A stretch of DNA of 64,000 bases from Cheilinus undulatus (GCF_018320785.1 NC_054872.1:23394769-23458768), one strand, 5' to 3'. Shown: positions 36,515 through 49,060, counted from the first letter of the stretch. Program-made: numbers and translations. The notes: generated from the sequence alone by a model not told the origin.

Positions 36515-37440
36515 TTGTATGTGAATGACACAGTCCACTCAGGCTCTCTGTCACTTAACCACAAGAAGCCTTTGATTCAGGACTCTCTACGTGAATTAAA
36601 ATTGGTTCTGAATCCTTACAAAACCAAACTCATGATGTTTTCAAACTCAAAAAGTCTGAGTCTGTTTCATCATCTAAATACCTTTGATTCTTGGTGGATG
36701 ATTCTTTATATTTTAAGCTTCATATTGAGCAACTTGTAGAGAAGTAAAAGTTGTGGCCGGATCAGAAATAAGTCTTGTTTTTCTTTATTGCTAAGAAATG
36801 ACTTGTTTCTGCCACTTTCATGCCTCTTATTGATTACAGTGATGTTTTGTACATGCTTGCATCTTCTCATTGCCTTAAATCTTTAGATACTCTGTAGCAT
36901 GAGGCACTGAGGTTTATAGCTAGTCTAAAGTCTTTGACCCATCATTGTATTCTGCATGATCGAGTTTGTTGGCCTTCTTTGACCACTTGTAGGCTAAAAC
37001 ATATTTACAAGGCTGCTTACCTCATGTGTGATTTTATTCAGGTGAAAAGTTCTGGAAATCTTCGATCTGTGACTCAGTCACAAGACATATTTTTGCTCTG
37101 TGTTCCCGAAGTCTGTCTTGAAATGGGCTAAAGGAGTTTCAAGTATGCCACTTCTGCTGCCTGCGTTCTGCTACAGGAGACTTTGTGTCTGGGGGATCTG
37201 GTCTCAAATCTTTTGAAAAGCAGACTGAAGGAAGATGCATCAGGTTATAGATGTTTTTGACTAATGGCTTTGTGCTCTGTGACATAGAGTCAGTTGATCT
37301 GTGTTTGTAACTGCTATGTGTCATGTGTGATGTCTGTAACTCTGCTGATTGTGCTGCTGCCTGTCTTGGCCAGGAAACTCTTGTAAATGAGATTCGTCAT
37401 CTTAATGAGGCTTTCCTGGTTGAATAAATGTAATGAAAGA
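36515..37440 (+). mobile_element. LINE reverse transcriptase C-terminal fragment and 3' tail, decayed
   Basis: Broken frames read, in order: YVNDTVHSGS (from a usual YxDDT box), ELKLVLNPYKTKLMMFSNSK, a YKYLGF-like trace, LVSATFMPLIDYSDVLYML, SLTHHCILHDRVCWPSLTT and RLKHIYKAA. It closes with a 3' tail of the form CTTGGCCAGGAAACTCTTG, then TTTCCTGGTTGAATAAATG. The catalytic aspartate is changed (NDT for DDT) and several stops interrupt it. This is a 5'-truncated CR1-like LINE. Confidence 0.75.
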
Positions 37441-38400
37441 TATTTTTTTCTAATACTGTGATGTTTGTAGAACATTCATATTTTTGCATTCCCCTGTAGA
37501 AAGTTGCATGTTTGGAGGAAAAACTGCATGTCAACTTTCTAATGTCTAGGTAACAAAGGTTGAAAATAACTCGTTTGTACATTAGCTAATGTTCTAGCGA
37601 GTTAGCCATTGCTGAAGAGATTTCACACTTTTGCCTCCTTTCAGTTTAAACTGATTCAATAACAGCAAGTGTGTGTTTTACATTTGTAATATACAAGACA
37701 GATGTTAGACTAAATCATAATAAAGAACAGACTAGCAAGAGATAAACAAGTCCTGCTACAAGCTAACTAGCCTAGCCTTGCAGCAATGGTGGCCATACTG
37801 CAGAAGCCAACGAGATTTCATGTGATTACAGTGACTTAATGAACAGAGGAGTAATTTATTAAATGCAAAATGGAGATAAAAATAGAGTGTAACATAGACA
37901 ATAAAAATAAAAAGCATGAGAAACGGTGCCATAAAAAATCTAACCTCTGTCAATATTTTCCATATGTCTTGTAAATCATTGATTGGACTCACAAGTCTCT
38001 GAACTTGATGTTAGTGAAGTGGTCAAATTGAAAAATCACCTTTCAGTCAGAGTGGTTTCAGCAAACCTAAGGATGTGGATATACCATGATAGTAGAGACA
38101 CTTTGAAAAAAGAAATCACAAGAAGGTATCAATCATTGATTTTTTAAAAGGGAATAAGCATGCCCTGGAGAAATTGAGATCAATAACATCATGGGATTTA
38201 TTGCAGGAAAGATTTATATCATAGAGCTGCTGATGTGACGGTGACTAGCCTATCTGAGTAAAATGTTTGACTTTGATAAACCTGACATGAATAGTGGATG
38301 AGGACATACAACAGCTCATCCAAAAGGAGAAAAATTACCCAACAGTAGTAGCTGCTCCAAGACAGTTTGACTGCAGACCCTTGCAGACCACTTCTGGAGA
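37441..38400. other. Non-coding interval, nothing recognised
   Basis: AT-rich sequence without a supported exon or a named repeat. Some GCTA-type words (TAGCTAATG, GCTAACTAGCC) appear at 37575-37775. Confidence 0.5.
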
Positions 38401-38444
38401 ATGCCGCCTCTGTCAAAAAGGAAAACCTTTCAAAACATTCATAA

Positions 38445-40045
38445 TAAAACTGGATTAAACCTCCAGTTAGGGTTAGTGTAAGGGTACAAGTTAATGTAAG
38501 GGTTAGGATGTCAAAAGTTACGAGTTTAAACCTGACCAGTAAAACATAAAAACAGAGCATTTAATAAAGTTGAGTAAATAGTCAGCTCATAAAAAAAGCT
38601 TATTATTCTAATGCAGCTAACATAGATAGGGCCTCACTAACAAAACTACGTTAGCTATGTGAGCTACATAGCTACATTGCTAACATAGCTGCTAAAGTTC
38701 ATGTAGGTATGTAGCTGTTACCTATGTAGCTAAGTTAGCTTCAGCAACATTTGCTAAATCTCACTTTGCTAAAGGTAATGTCTCTACATTGGCTTATGCA
38801 CACTATGAACTTAGCACAAAAAGTAAGGAAATTTATGTTTGGTAGATTGTTTTGTTGTTGTAACAATGCTTCTTTGCAATTCATCTTATATCGCTGGAAA
38901 GCCTGTTTATTTCCCTTTTAAATGATACCACATTTGTATGGAACATGCATTTGTGAGATGAGCAGCAGAGCTGAGTATGTGGGTTGCACCCATGAAAAAT
39001 TTGCTAAATCTTCTCTGCCAATGCCAAACAGCTTATTCTGGCATTGACTCTTGTTTAGTGGATTGGATGATTGAAGTCTGAAGAAACAAGACTAGTGGCA
39101 GTTTCACAATTTATTTATTTAACAAACAGGAGCCTCAGTAGCGTGTGGAAGAACCATACACAGCCATAACAGCCTGGCACTTACTCCTCCTGCTGGTCAC
39201 CAGCCTGGTCGCACACTGCTGTGGGATGACATCCCATTCTTCAACCAACATTTGTTGCAAGTCAGCCAACGTGGTTGGGTTGGTCACTCCGGCATGAACA
39301 GCATGCCCAAGTTGATCCCATCTGTATTCAATGGGGTTGAGGTCAGGACTGCTGGCAGGACATTTCATCCTCTCCACTCCCAAATTCTGGAGGTAGTCTC
39401 TGATAAACCCCGCTCTGCGTGGGTGAGCATTGTCATCTTGGAGGATAGAGTTCAGTCCCAGACTGGGGAGATTTGGGATTGCCACTGGTTGTAGAATCTC
39501 ATCTTGATATCTCTCTGCATTGAGATTGCCTCCAATGATGACAAGTCTCGTTTTTCCAGTGAGGGAGATGCCGCCCCACACCATCACACTGCCTGCACCA
39601 AAACATGTTACTCTATCGGTGCATCAATCAGCATAGCATTCTCCAAACTTTGACCCTATGATCTGACTGCTATAGGCAGAATCTGGACGGATTGCTAAAC
39701 ATAATGTTCCTCCACATGATCAGGTTCCAGTACATGTGTTGCAGACACCAGTACAAATTGGCCTGATGGTGAACAGTAATAGCAAAATGAGCTATTTGGC
39801 ATTGGCAGAGAAGATCTGGCAAATTTTCATGGGCGCAACCCACATACTCAGCTCTGCTGCTCATCCCACAAATGCATGTTCCTTTCAAATGTGCCACCAT
39901 TTTAAAGGAAAATAAACAGGCTTTCAGTGATATAAGATTTATTGCCAAGAAGCATTGTTAGAACAAAGAAATTATCTACCAAACACACATTTTGTGCCAG
40001 GTTTACATAGCTAGCATAGCTATGTTAGCTAGCCGGTGTTCCTGT
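38445..40045 (+). repeat. GCTA-rich / TAGGGTTA repeat, copy B, split by a Tc1-like element
   Basis: AGTTAGGGTTAGTGTAAGGG at 38465-38484 is followed by GCTAAC/TAGCTAC-rich sequence at 38615-38765. The GCTA-rich sequence resumes at 39999-40040, right after the Tc1-like element. The transposon therefore inserted inside the repeat. Confidence 0.55.
38813..39998 (-). mobile_element. Tc1-like transposon with long terminal inverted repeats, internally deleted
   Basis: Minus-strand frame 39135-39587 encodes the C-terminal half of a Tc1-like transposase. It has MVWGGIS, the second catalytic aspartate in LQDDNAHPRRA, and the final acidic residue in SSPDLNPIEYRW. Upstream traces (CTDRVTCFGAGS) carry a stop. 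The DNA-binding domain and the first catalytic aspartate are missing. Long inverted repeats of roughly 200 bases flank it: 38813-39028 (AGCACAAAA, TGTTTGGTAGA, GAGATGAGCAGCAGAGCTGA, TCTCTGCCAATGCC) is mirrored by 39797-39998. The arms have diverged, so it is an inactive copy that could have been mobilised only in trans. It lies within a GCTA-rich repeat. Confidence 0.85.
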
Positions 40046-40099
40046 TCCGACTTCTCAAACTGGCTTTACACATAATTAAATCCTGGATTACAACTCTGA

Positions 40100-40160
40100 C
40101 CCTTTTTTCGTTTTTTTTTTTTTTTTTTTGTTTTTTTTTTGTTTTGTTTTGTTTTTAATG
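40100..40160. repeat. T-rich low-complexity tract
   Basis: Long T runs broken by single G bases, ending GTTTTGTTTTGTTTTT. Confidence 0.9.
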
Positions 40161-40799
40161 AAATGTTATGTAGTCTTTAATGTTTGCAATACTTTTTTCA
40201 TGAATGTTGCTGCCAGACTGCATAGGTGGCACTTCTGTTGATTTAAGTTCAGTAGCTAAAGTTAAGACCTCAGCTGTGTCATAGATGTTATCAAATTCTA
40301 AAAATGCCTACAGTCATGTTTATTTAGCCTGGCAATGTTAGTATAATCCTCTGAATTGATAGTTGTTGTTGCTCCAACTACTGGCAGGTCAAGGGACAGG
40401 CTAATTTTAATTTGGAAAGGTATCTTAAGGTCCTTGTTACATCCATAAAATTTCTATTTAAGATTATTAAAAAAAACCACAGTGGTAATTTTCATAGTAT
40501 GACTGTGACGCAGTATGTGGCTGGAGAAAACATCCTGCATGCTCTGCAAACATTCCCTTAGTAAATAAAGAAAAGCATCACGGTAGGGTAAATACATCAT
40601 GTTTACTCAGCTGTAACCTGATTTCTGCAATAATTCAAAGATCTTTACATCAGGAACAAATGGATAAATATTTAATCTGACTGTGATAATTGCTGCAGCA
40701 GAGGTTACGCAGATCATGAGAGCAGTGGAGCAGTAGGCCGGTGTGAGGGAAAACCCTGCGAGCATGCAGATAGCAAGCAGAGAGGAGGAGGCTTTAAAC

Positions 40800-41173
40800 G
40801 CGTCACACGAAGGGTGTTCCGTGCAGACAGGGCGTCCATAATCAATGGCCAAACACGGCAGCCAATCAGAGCGCACATGCTAATGAGGAGGATTTAAACC
40901 CTCTGATGAATCGCTTCTTTGCAGACTGGCCGGATTTTAGCGGCGCACACGAGAGGGAGCGTACAATCCCACTGTCACCACCACAAGTCCTACTCCACTA
41001 ACTTTTCTACTCTTCACTCCAACATTTCTAATCGGATCTGACATCCGCAGGAATATATCTGGTGCTTAAGAGAGAGGACACAGAGCCGAGCAACAGGAGG
41101 AAAAAGGAAACGCCGTTTTAAATTCTCCGTATTGCATTTATTTTGGGGAGGGGGGCTGAAAGTGAACTTCGAC
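40800..41173 (+). promoter_or_regulatory. tent5b promoter and 5' UTR
   Basis: A compact promoter can be read here. There is a CCAAT box in GCCAATCAG at 40861-40869, an octamer-like ATGCTAAT at 40877-40884 and a TATA-like ATTTAAA at 40892-40898. This predicts a start near 40920-40930 and a 5' UTR of about 250 bases. The distances (CCAAT about 60 and TATA-like about 30 bases before the start) are typical. Which factors bind is inferred. Confidence 0.55.
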
Positions 41174-44100
41174 ATGTCTTGCGGTGATGCCTCGGATCAG
41201 AGTCGGAGGTTCTGTGTATTGTCTTGGGATCAGGTGCAGCGCTTGGACTCGATCCTAGGGGAGGCTGTGCCCATCCACGGCCGAGGAAACTTTCCCACTC
41301 TGTCCGTGCAACCACGCCAGATTGTCCAGGTACTAAACATCACATCCAACCTTTATACATTACAGAAAAACTGAAGAGAGATAACTACACTGTTAACTAA
41401 TTTTTAGAGGAAATAATTCAACTCGTGGGTCAAAAAGTCATTTTGTGATACTCTCTCACTTTAAGGGACTTGATATGAAAGTGAAGTACACTTTGCTTGT
41501 CTGATACTCTCCTGTGAAGCTGTCCAGGATCTCTGGTGGTCTCCAAATGCCAGTTTGTGACCAACCCAGAATAGAAGGGATCCAGTTTTTGTAATCCTTT
41601 AATGTCCAGTTGTAGTCAGTGATTAATTACATCATCATATTGTATGAACTGCTTCCCCTTTTTGAGAAAAGCTTCCATCATGACAGCTTAGGCTTGCTGT
41701 ATTAAATGTGCACCCACTTGTATCTGTAGCAAATCCATGACACTATTGTGTCTCTGGATGCAAGTAGTTTGCTCTTCTAATTAGACCAAGTAGAGAGATG
41801 GGAGGATCTGAATGAGTGTCTCACATATGAACAACAGCCTGGAGGAAATCTAGAGAGGAGCTTTATCATTAAAAAGTTTAGAGCCAAAGTCCCTCCACTT
41901 CCATCCTCTCTGTGACTTTATCACATGTCCTTAAATAGTGCAAAGTTTACACTAACTGAATCAAAACCGACCAAATAGCGGGTTCCTATTTCTCTTGCCA
42001 GTTGGGTAACTTTTGTCTAATCCCATCCTATTTCCACACCGACATATTCAGGATGAGCTCAGCCAGCCTGCATAGCCGGGAGCTTCATGCTTGTGGTTGT
42101 GGAAAGATGAATGCTCCATTGAGCGTGCAGGAAGCTTTAAATGCAGGTTTGAATCCCAAATGTGGGGACTCCATTTCCCCTGGATTTGTGGAAACCCTGT
42201 GCAGTTTAATCATACTAAAACATGCTTCCTTGGCTGAACATTGATCTGTAGGTAATGTCCTGTCATGATGGTGAGGAGTGACACTGTTTAGCATGAGATA
42301 AAGACTTGCTTTTGCTGTTCTGCATCATCAGAGGGGGAGAACCTTTGTCCTGCTGCATCGTCACAAGTCCATAGAGTTGCAGAGTCGTAACTTGAGATGG
42401 AAGATAACAACACCCTCTATTCTTTGCTGTACAGCTAAAAACCCATTGAATAAGGGATGCCATTGTATCAGAATTTAAACTTATATTATACTAGAAAAAT
42501 CAAATGATATTGCTACCTCTTTCATTACAAAGGCAACAAAAGCCCTAGTAAGTGTAGTAAGTGTTGTAATTCTTGATCAAATGATCAAGAATTACAAGAT
42601 AACTCCCACATGCTGCAAAAATATAAGTACTGTATTAGTTCCACAAAGCTGCAACTATCTTGTGCAGTTTATACAGTGTGTAGGTAGTTTGCTTGCAAAT
42701 TCTAACATAGTCAGCCCCCTTATAAGATGTAGTTTGTAAAAAGTTTTGGTACTTTTTACACCATTGGACTCACCATAAAACTATATGAAATTGTTGCATT
42801 TTATAATACCTGGTAAAATATGCGTTCTCATAACTACATTTCCCTTTTAATTTTATCAACTGGAAGGGAAAAAGTGACACTACATTGCACAAGAGTTGCA
42901 TAGGTAAACTTTGTTAAGGTGAGTTTATACCATTCACCTGTATTCAGGTATGAACGACAGCATACCTGTAGTGAGGGGGCAGCAAATGGAGAGGTGTTAA
43001 TTGTAAGCCTAACCCTCTATTTGGCTCTAAAGCACAAATATTCCTGCTTCTGATTGGATATTGATCCCAACCAGCATCACTTTATAGCTGATTCCTCACC
43101 ACTTATCATGCAGCTTCTATTCAACTTGCCTCTAAATGTTTATGTGCCTGTAGCCTGACCCAGTGTGTATAAATAGAGCTGGCTTGTTATCTGATCACCA
43201 TGGGAGAGAGAGTTAACAGACTCTAATCTGACAGGTCAGTGCCGGTAGGGAGATTTAAGATTGTATGCAAATGTGTGACAGTTTTAATTCACTCTGTAGG
43301 TTCAACTGTTTAATATGCATACATTATTTTCATTTGTTTAGAGTTATGATTATATGTCAGGCTTTTTTTTGTCACCGTCTGCTATGACAGCATCAAGTCA
43401 GCTTGATGGGTGTACACTAAATCAAATGAGTCACCACATATATTAAGAAGCTGCAGTTATTTGTTTCCACTGAGGACATTGTTTTTAGAAGAAAATGCTT
43501 TATGACATGCGTGTGTCTTTCCCCCTCAGGCAGTAAAGCTAAATGTGTATGTTTAGTGACTTATGTCACTGTTTCCTCCTTTGTGTCTGCTCATAGAAAA
43601 GTTAGCACACCCTCTCCGGCTGTAGATCATCCCCTGCTTGTGTGTCTGCACTGAGGCGAGACCTCAACTTTCAAACATCTTCCAGGTCACTGGGACAGAG
43701 GAAGGGAAATGCTGCTGACTCCTAGTGACACTAGGATTTTAACGTTTAGCTTAAATGTTTTTTTTTTTCTTTTTTTGTAGTCCTACACAGTACGTTCCCT
43801 CTCTTATGGCTGTAGTTCAATGTTATAGATCTTGTCACTCTAATAAGATGATTCTTCAAAGATGGAGACAGACCTGGAGGAGCACAGGCTCCCAGGCTCT
43901 GCTGCTCTTTGTATGGGCTCTTAAGTTTCATTCACACTGATGCTGATGATGATGAAATGGACTTTTGAGAGCAGCAGTATTGATCCTGCCATTACAAACT
44001 ATTGATTTCCATTAGACTCATGTGGTTTAACTGGATGCTTTTTGTAATTTTCTGCATCTTTCAAGGCATTTTTAAAAGGAGAATTCATGAGTGTCATTAA

Positions 44101-45157
44101 CAAAATGTTTTGTCTTGTACCTGTCCAGGTGGTGCGGGCAAGGCTGGAGGAGCGAGGCGTGTGTGTCAAAGACGTGAGACTGAACGGCTCGGCTGCCAGC
44201 CACGTCCTCCATCAGGATACAGGACTAGGCTACAAGGACCTGGACCTGATTTTTGGTGTGTCGCTGAAAGACGATCAGGCCTTCCGCCTGGTGAAAGATG
44301 TGGTGCTGGACTGCCTTTTTGACTTCCTGCCAGCCGGGGTCTCAAAGGAGCGAATCACTGCGCTGACCCTCAAAGAGGCCTATGTACAGAAACTGGTCAA
44401 AGTCTGTAATGACACGGATCGCTGGAGTCTCATCTCGCTGTCCAACAACACTGGCAAAAATGTGGAGCTTAAATTTGTGGACTCTTTACGGCGGCAGTTT
44501 GAATTCAGCGTGGACTCTTTCCAGATCTGCCTCGACTCGCTGCTTTTGTTTGACCGCTGCTCAGAGACACCCATGTCTGAGAACTTTCATCCCACGGTGA
44601 TTGGGGAGAGCGTGTACGGAGACTTCATGGAGGCTATGGAGCACCTCTGTCAGAGGACCATAGCCACACGCAGCCCTGAGGAGATCAGAGGGGGCGGCCT
44701 ACTGAAGTACTGCCACCTGCTGGTGCGGGGGTTCAGACCCTCCTCAGAAGCGGACATGAAGCAGATGCAGCGCTACATGTGCTCGCGCTTCTTCATTGAC
44801 TTTTCAGACATAGGAGAGCAGCAAAGAAAGCTGGAGGCTTACCTGCAGAACCACTTTGCAGGCATGGAGCACAAACGGTACGAGTGCCTGATGACTCTGC
44901 ATCACGTAGTGAACGAGAGCACCGTGTGTCTGATGGGCCATGAACGCCGCCAGACTCTCAGCCTCATTTCCATGCTGGCGCTGAGGGTGCTAGCTGAGCA
45001 GAACGCCATCCCCACTGTAACGAATATCACGTGTTATTACCAGCCGGCTCCGTATGTGCAGGACATCAACTTCAGTAATTATTATATAGCACATGTGCAG
45101 CAGCCACAGATTTCACCGTGCAGTAATTCATATCAGACGTGGCTGCCCTGTAGCTGA
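41174..45157 (+). CDS. tent5b: Terminal nucleotidyltransferase 5B (FAM46B), 2 coding exons
   Basis: TENT5 proteins are non-canonical poly(A) polymerases that lengthen mRNA tails in the cytoplasm; TENT5C favours secretory-protein mRNAs. Coding exons are 41174-41329 (52 residues, ending [11 protein letters not shown]) and 44129-45157 (342 residues), giving 394 in total. The single GT-AG intron is phase 0. The catalytic core is intact: NGSAASHVL at about 71-79 is the GS nucleotide-binding motif, and KDLDLIF has the metal-binding pair D89/D91. [67 protein letters not shown] and MCSRFFIDF follow, as in all vertebrate TENT5 proteins. The C-terminus ends YQTWLPCS. The exon 1 start is the first ATG after the promoter. 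I choose TENT5B by synteny with PIGV and ZDHHC18; the Ba/Bb duplicate is not resolved. Confidence 0.96.
41330..44128 (+). other. tent5b intron 1
   Basis: A GT-AG intron of 2799 bases (GTACTA at the start, CTGTCCAG at the end). No transposon is recognised. It contains a perfect 16-base inverted repeat at 42564-42597, listed separately. The intron could hold enhancers, but nothing can be shown directly. Confidence 0.9.
42564..42597. repeat. Perfect 16-bp inverted repeat in tent5b intron 1
   Basis: TTGTAATTCTTGATCA at 42564-42579 faces its exact complement at 42582-42597 with two A bases between. The core TGATCAAATGATCA could be a symmetric protein site or simply a cruciform-prone palindrome. 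Confidence 0.95.
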
Positions 45158-47300
45158 ACTGTTCAAGAGAGGTAGATGTGTCTCCATGCTCTTTATCCTT
45201 ATAAGGAAATGGACTGAAAAAAAAGACAAAACAAAAGGAACCCATGTATGCCGAATGTGACTTGACTTAACAATCCTGTACTGCTGTCCTGATTGAGCCG
45301 ACACTTTTTCTCTCACTTGTTTTGTCTTGCAAAACATCTGTAAGATTGCTGGTCATTTCTGAGATGTAGCGATAATATCATGTTTAAGTATTAAAAGGTC
45401 TTTATGAAGCTTTATATATGTCCAAAATACATTTTTGAGGAAGATAAAAAAAAAACATTGAAGCTGGTATTTTTTCATACTCTGGCTTTATTTTATTTTT
45501 AATTACATACCGGACCAAAGATGTATTTGTTGTTCAGAAAGGGAATGTTCTTATGATTCCAAGTGCCTAAAATGAACCATGAAATGTTTTGAAACCATCT
45601 GTAAAGTGAGGGGCAGGGCACCCAGTGTTTTCTACATGTCTGTCTCTCTTTTCAGGAACAGAGGCATTCATTTTTGTCAGATTAAAAAAGGCAAAACTAC
45701 AGTGTTTTTGTATTGTGGTCATTTTTTTAACCTTGGCCCTTGCTGGCATTTTAATGGGTTGCAGTCCGTTTAAACGGGCCACTATCTGAAATTTGCTTCA
45801 ACATTCATGATTATAAGTTGTATCGTCACACTTGCTCCATAAACAGCAGGTCTTTATTGACCCTTTGAGAAGCTTTTGTCTGTTGTAGCATTGGATGGAT
45901 GAAGGTTTGTTCCATATACTCGATAATCTGATGACAACAAGGCCCCTCATTTCCAGTAACAGGCCTGATGAAATGCATATACTGTCGTCTGGAGTGAGTA
46001 CTGTTTGTTAAACTGGGGCCGAGGATCCATTACAATCTGAGGACATGAACCATAAGGAGGCTTTTCTCAAGCACAATGGCTTCTCTCTCTTCACTGATAC
46101 TAAAGCTTTTTAACAAAGGCTGGCCTGTTCTCCCTTCCATGTTACCACTGGAAACCCAGCACCATTTGCTTGACTGATACCATATCCATGTCATTTTGTC
46201 TGAGTCAAAATCAAAAATATACGGGGCAGAGCTGAAACAGTAAAGTTTGTCAAAAGACTGCTCACAGAGATTTAAAGCAGACCTGGAAAAATCCAAACAC
46301 TCACATTTGAGCTGATATTTACATCAGCCGTGCAGATAAAAAGCTTATTTTGACAGATTTGGTCACATCCGTTCAAGTGAACTCCAACAAGACTTTTAAG
46401 TCTGGCACTAAAGACAGCGTCAAAACTGTGGAATTATTAAAGGCTACACATTCACAACCTTATCTCTGCTTACATCTGTTAAATTTGGGGGCACTGGTGG
46501 TGCTCAAGGGTATTTTACTTAGAACAAAGTACCAAGTACTGGAGCCAATATAAAGTCAATTATGCTTAATATTAAATCCATTACCTTGGTGTCATATTCT
46601 CCTGCACACATGGTCAGATTAACCATTCTGTCTACTGTATGAACCAAGTCATCTCCAAGTTACCATAAGACCAGTATATCCAGTACATCCTACATAATAC
46701 ATATGGGCTACAGTGTTTCAGTCCCACAGAAAGACATTACTTAAGCAGTCGGGATGGCCATCCTGTCCGGTCTGTTCTGTGTGTAAAATATTTTATTTTT
46801 CTTTCCTTATGATGAAATTCATTTACAGTGTGTTGTATAAAGACATTCAGATAAGGGTCAGTGTACTTTCAGGCAGTTCCATTTCCTGGTTGAAACGAGC
46901 CTCAGATCAGGTAAAACTCCAGCTATTCTGGTTTTTGCTTTTTGAAAAAAGAAAAGAAAAAGAAAAACAAGAAAAGGAGCTGTTTTCCCTTTTTTCCTGT
47001 AAAAAGGAAACTGAAAAACCGGCGGTGTTCAGTTTTTTTTTTCATTTCAGTCAATTTTCGATAGAAATCACAACATAATTTTAAAAAATGGGCCCAACAA
47101 TTTTTTTTAACTTTGTGTCTTCATTTTCTTGCTTTGACGATTGCCTTGAAGAAAAGGAAATCATGTGACCCATGGGAAAGGTGAACATTTCCAAATAAAT
47201 GCCTCCATGTCAAAATAAAAGCCTACATAGCCATCCATTGTGTTAATAGGCCTAATTGAAGTCTATATTTTTGAATAAACCTTTCAACCAAACAAAACAA
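45158..47300 (+). other. tent5b 3' UTR (end uncertain) and downstream sequence
   Basis: No gene-like frame follows the stop. Candidate AATAAA signals cluster at about 47195-47280 (AAATAAATGCC, AAAATAAAAGCC, GAATAAACC), which would give a 3' UTR near 2 kb. An ATTAAA variant near 45390 is an earlier option. Long 3' UTRs are usual in the family. Confidence 0.4.
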
Positions 47301-48933
47301 TCCTGATATGAAAATCTGATCTGTGTTGTGGACATGGATAAATACCTGCAGCATTCCAGACTTACTTATTCATATCAATTTATTTTTCTTCTAATAATGA
47401 TATAGTCCATAAATTCACCATAAGATTTACCATAAAAAATATTTCTGTATTGTGTAAGTCAAATAGGCCAAAATATTAAATGAGAAAACAAAACAAAACA
47501 GGAAAACAGCTCATTTTTTTTTCTTGGCAACATGAAAAAACTCAATAACAAGAGTTTCTCCAGATTTCTGAGGCTTGTTTCAACGAAGAAACTGAAAGTA
47601 CACTGAGCAATAACATCACTCCATTTCGATGGCAGATGATCTTCTTGTTTAGAGGCTTATTGCTGATGAGGTATCACAGTGCAGGAGTACAGGATGACAC
47701 CAGCAGTAGGGGCAAAACCTGACATGTCAAACATTCAGGGTTAGGCCCAAACAAAGGACCGTCCAGGGAGCAGCTTCCCAAAAAGTTTTTGCTTATTGGG
47801 CAGTTGTATGCACTTTTTCTTTTACGCAGTAGTAAACACAAGTTTAGAAAAAATGGCAACAAATCTATACTTCATTTTGGAAAAGAATGCAGTGCTTACA
47901 TAAATGTTTTATCTAATTGAGCTGCAAGTTTCATCATTATAAATAAGAAGATGTTGAAGTTCAATTATTTTCATGTCTGCCTCCTTAAAATGTGTGATGT
48001 TTATTTCTTGAAGTTGTTTTAGATAGGGTAGGGTAGGAATTTGGTGTTCAAGTTTATAACTGCAGCTATGAATTTTCAAACTAATAACATAAAAAAGCAA
48101 CACATGGGGTTACAAATATTAATTTATTTTCAAAAATACTGAAAACTCTATTTTTAGATCAATGTTAGTATTTATATTAGTATTTTTTAAAAGTTGCATA
48201 AGTTGCTCATGGTAGAAAGATCAGACTATCTTGAAATTATGTTTGGCTTAAAGAATCTAATTTTCATTTTATGGTTAGCAAGGCCCAACATTCGAGGCTT
48301 AAGCCCCATAAGCCACCCTTGATTGGTTTATGATATGCATCATGATGAGAATTATATACAAAAAAAAAAAGAAAAGAAAGAAAGGAATAGTCAGAATGTA
48401 TACGTGGGTGGCTGCAAATATACCTGGGTGGCTTGCTAAAACATTGCCTATATGTAGGAGATGCTGTACTGTATGTAACCTGTAGTAATGGGCTTTTCCA
48501 AACAGGGGTGAAACATAAGCTGATAACACAAGACTGATCAGATGCCATTGTTGTTTTTTTCATACAAAATCCAAATATCTTTTTCTTAAAAAGGGCCAGT
48601 CCACCAATTTAACATAAAAAGTTGTATAAAGTCATTCTGTTCACCATTCAGCGTGTGAAAAAGTTGTGTAAATTGGTGTTTCTAAAATGCTTGGTCAAAA
48701 ACAGACTAGTCATCATTTTTTCTGAACCAAATCAGTTATGGTGTGATAAATTAACATTTTTGCTGGGTTGTTTCTAAACCACCAATCTGTTGGTGGGATT
48801 TTTACCCATGAGCACAGTGCAAAACTTGAGTCATAATAGTCACATGTAAAAAATCCCATCCTATCTGGACTTGATAAAATCAGCTTTCCTTGGGGCTAAA
48901 TTGAACTATGGGATGTTTTTAGATTCCTTTTTT

Positions 48934-49060
48934 GGGCTTTTTATGCCTTCATTTGAGCAGGGAATTGAGAAGGCAATGAGAGAGAGAGAGAAAGAGAGAA
49001 AGAGAGGAAATACATAAAGGAAAGGAGCTGTAGGTCAGACTTGGACCCAGGCCTGACCCA
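48934..49060 (+). repeat. SINE-like fragment with GA-rich block
   Basis: TTTTTATGCCTTCATTTGAGC is followed by a GAGAGAGAGAAAGAGAG block and then GTCAGACTTGGACCCAGGCC, a decayed box B-like region. This layout matches the copies at 10731 and 35935. Confidence 0.5.

Noticed and set aside
38460-38515. Interstitial telomere
   Set aside because: AGGGTTA-type units are few, irregular and part of a dispersed composite repeat, so this is not a telomere relic.
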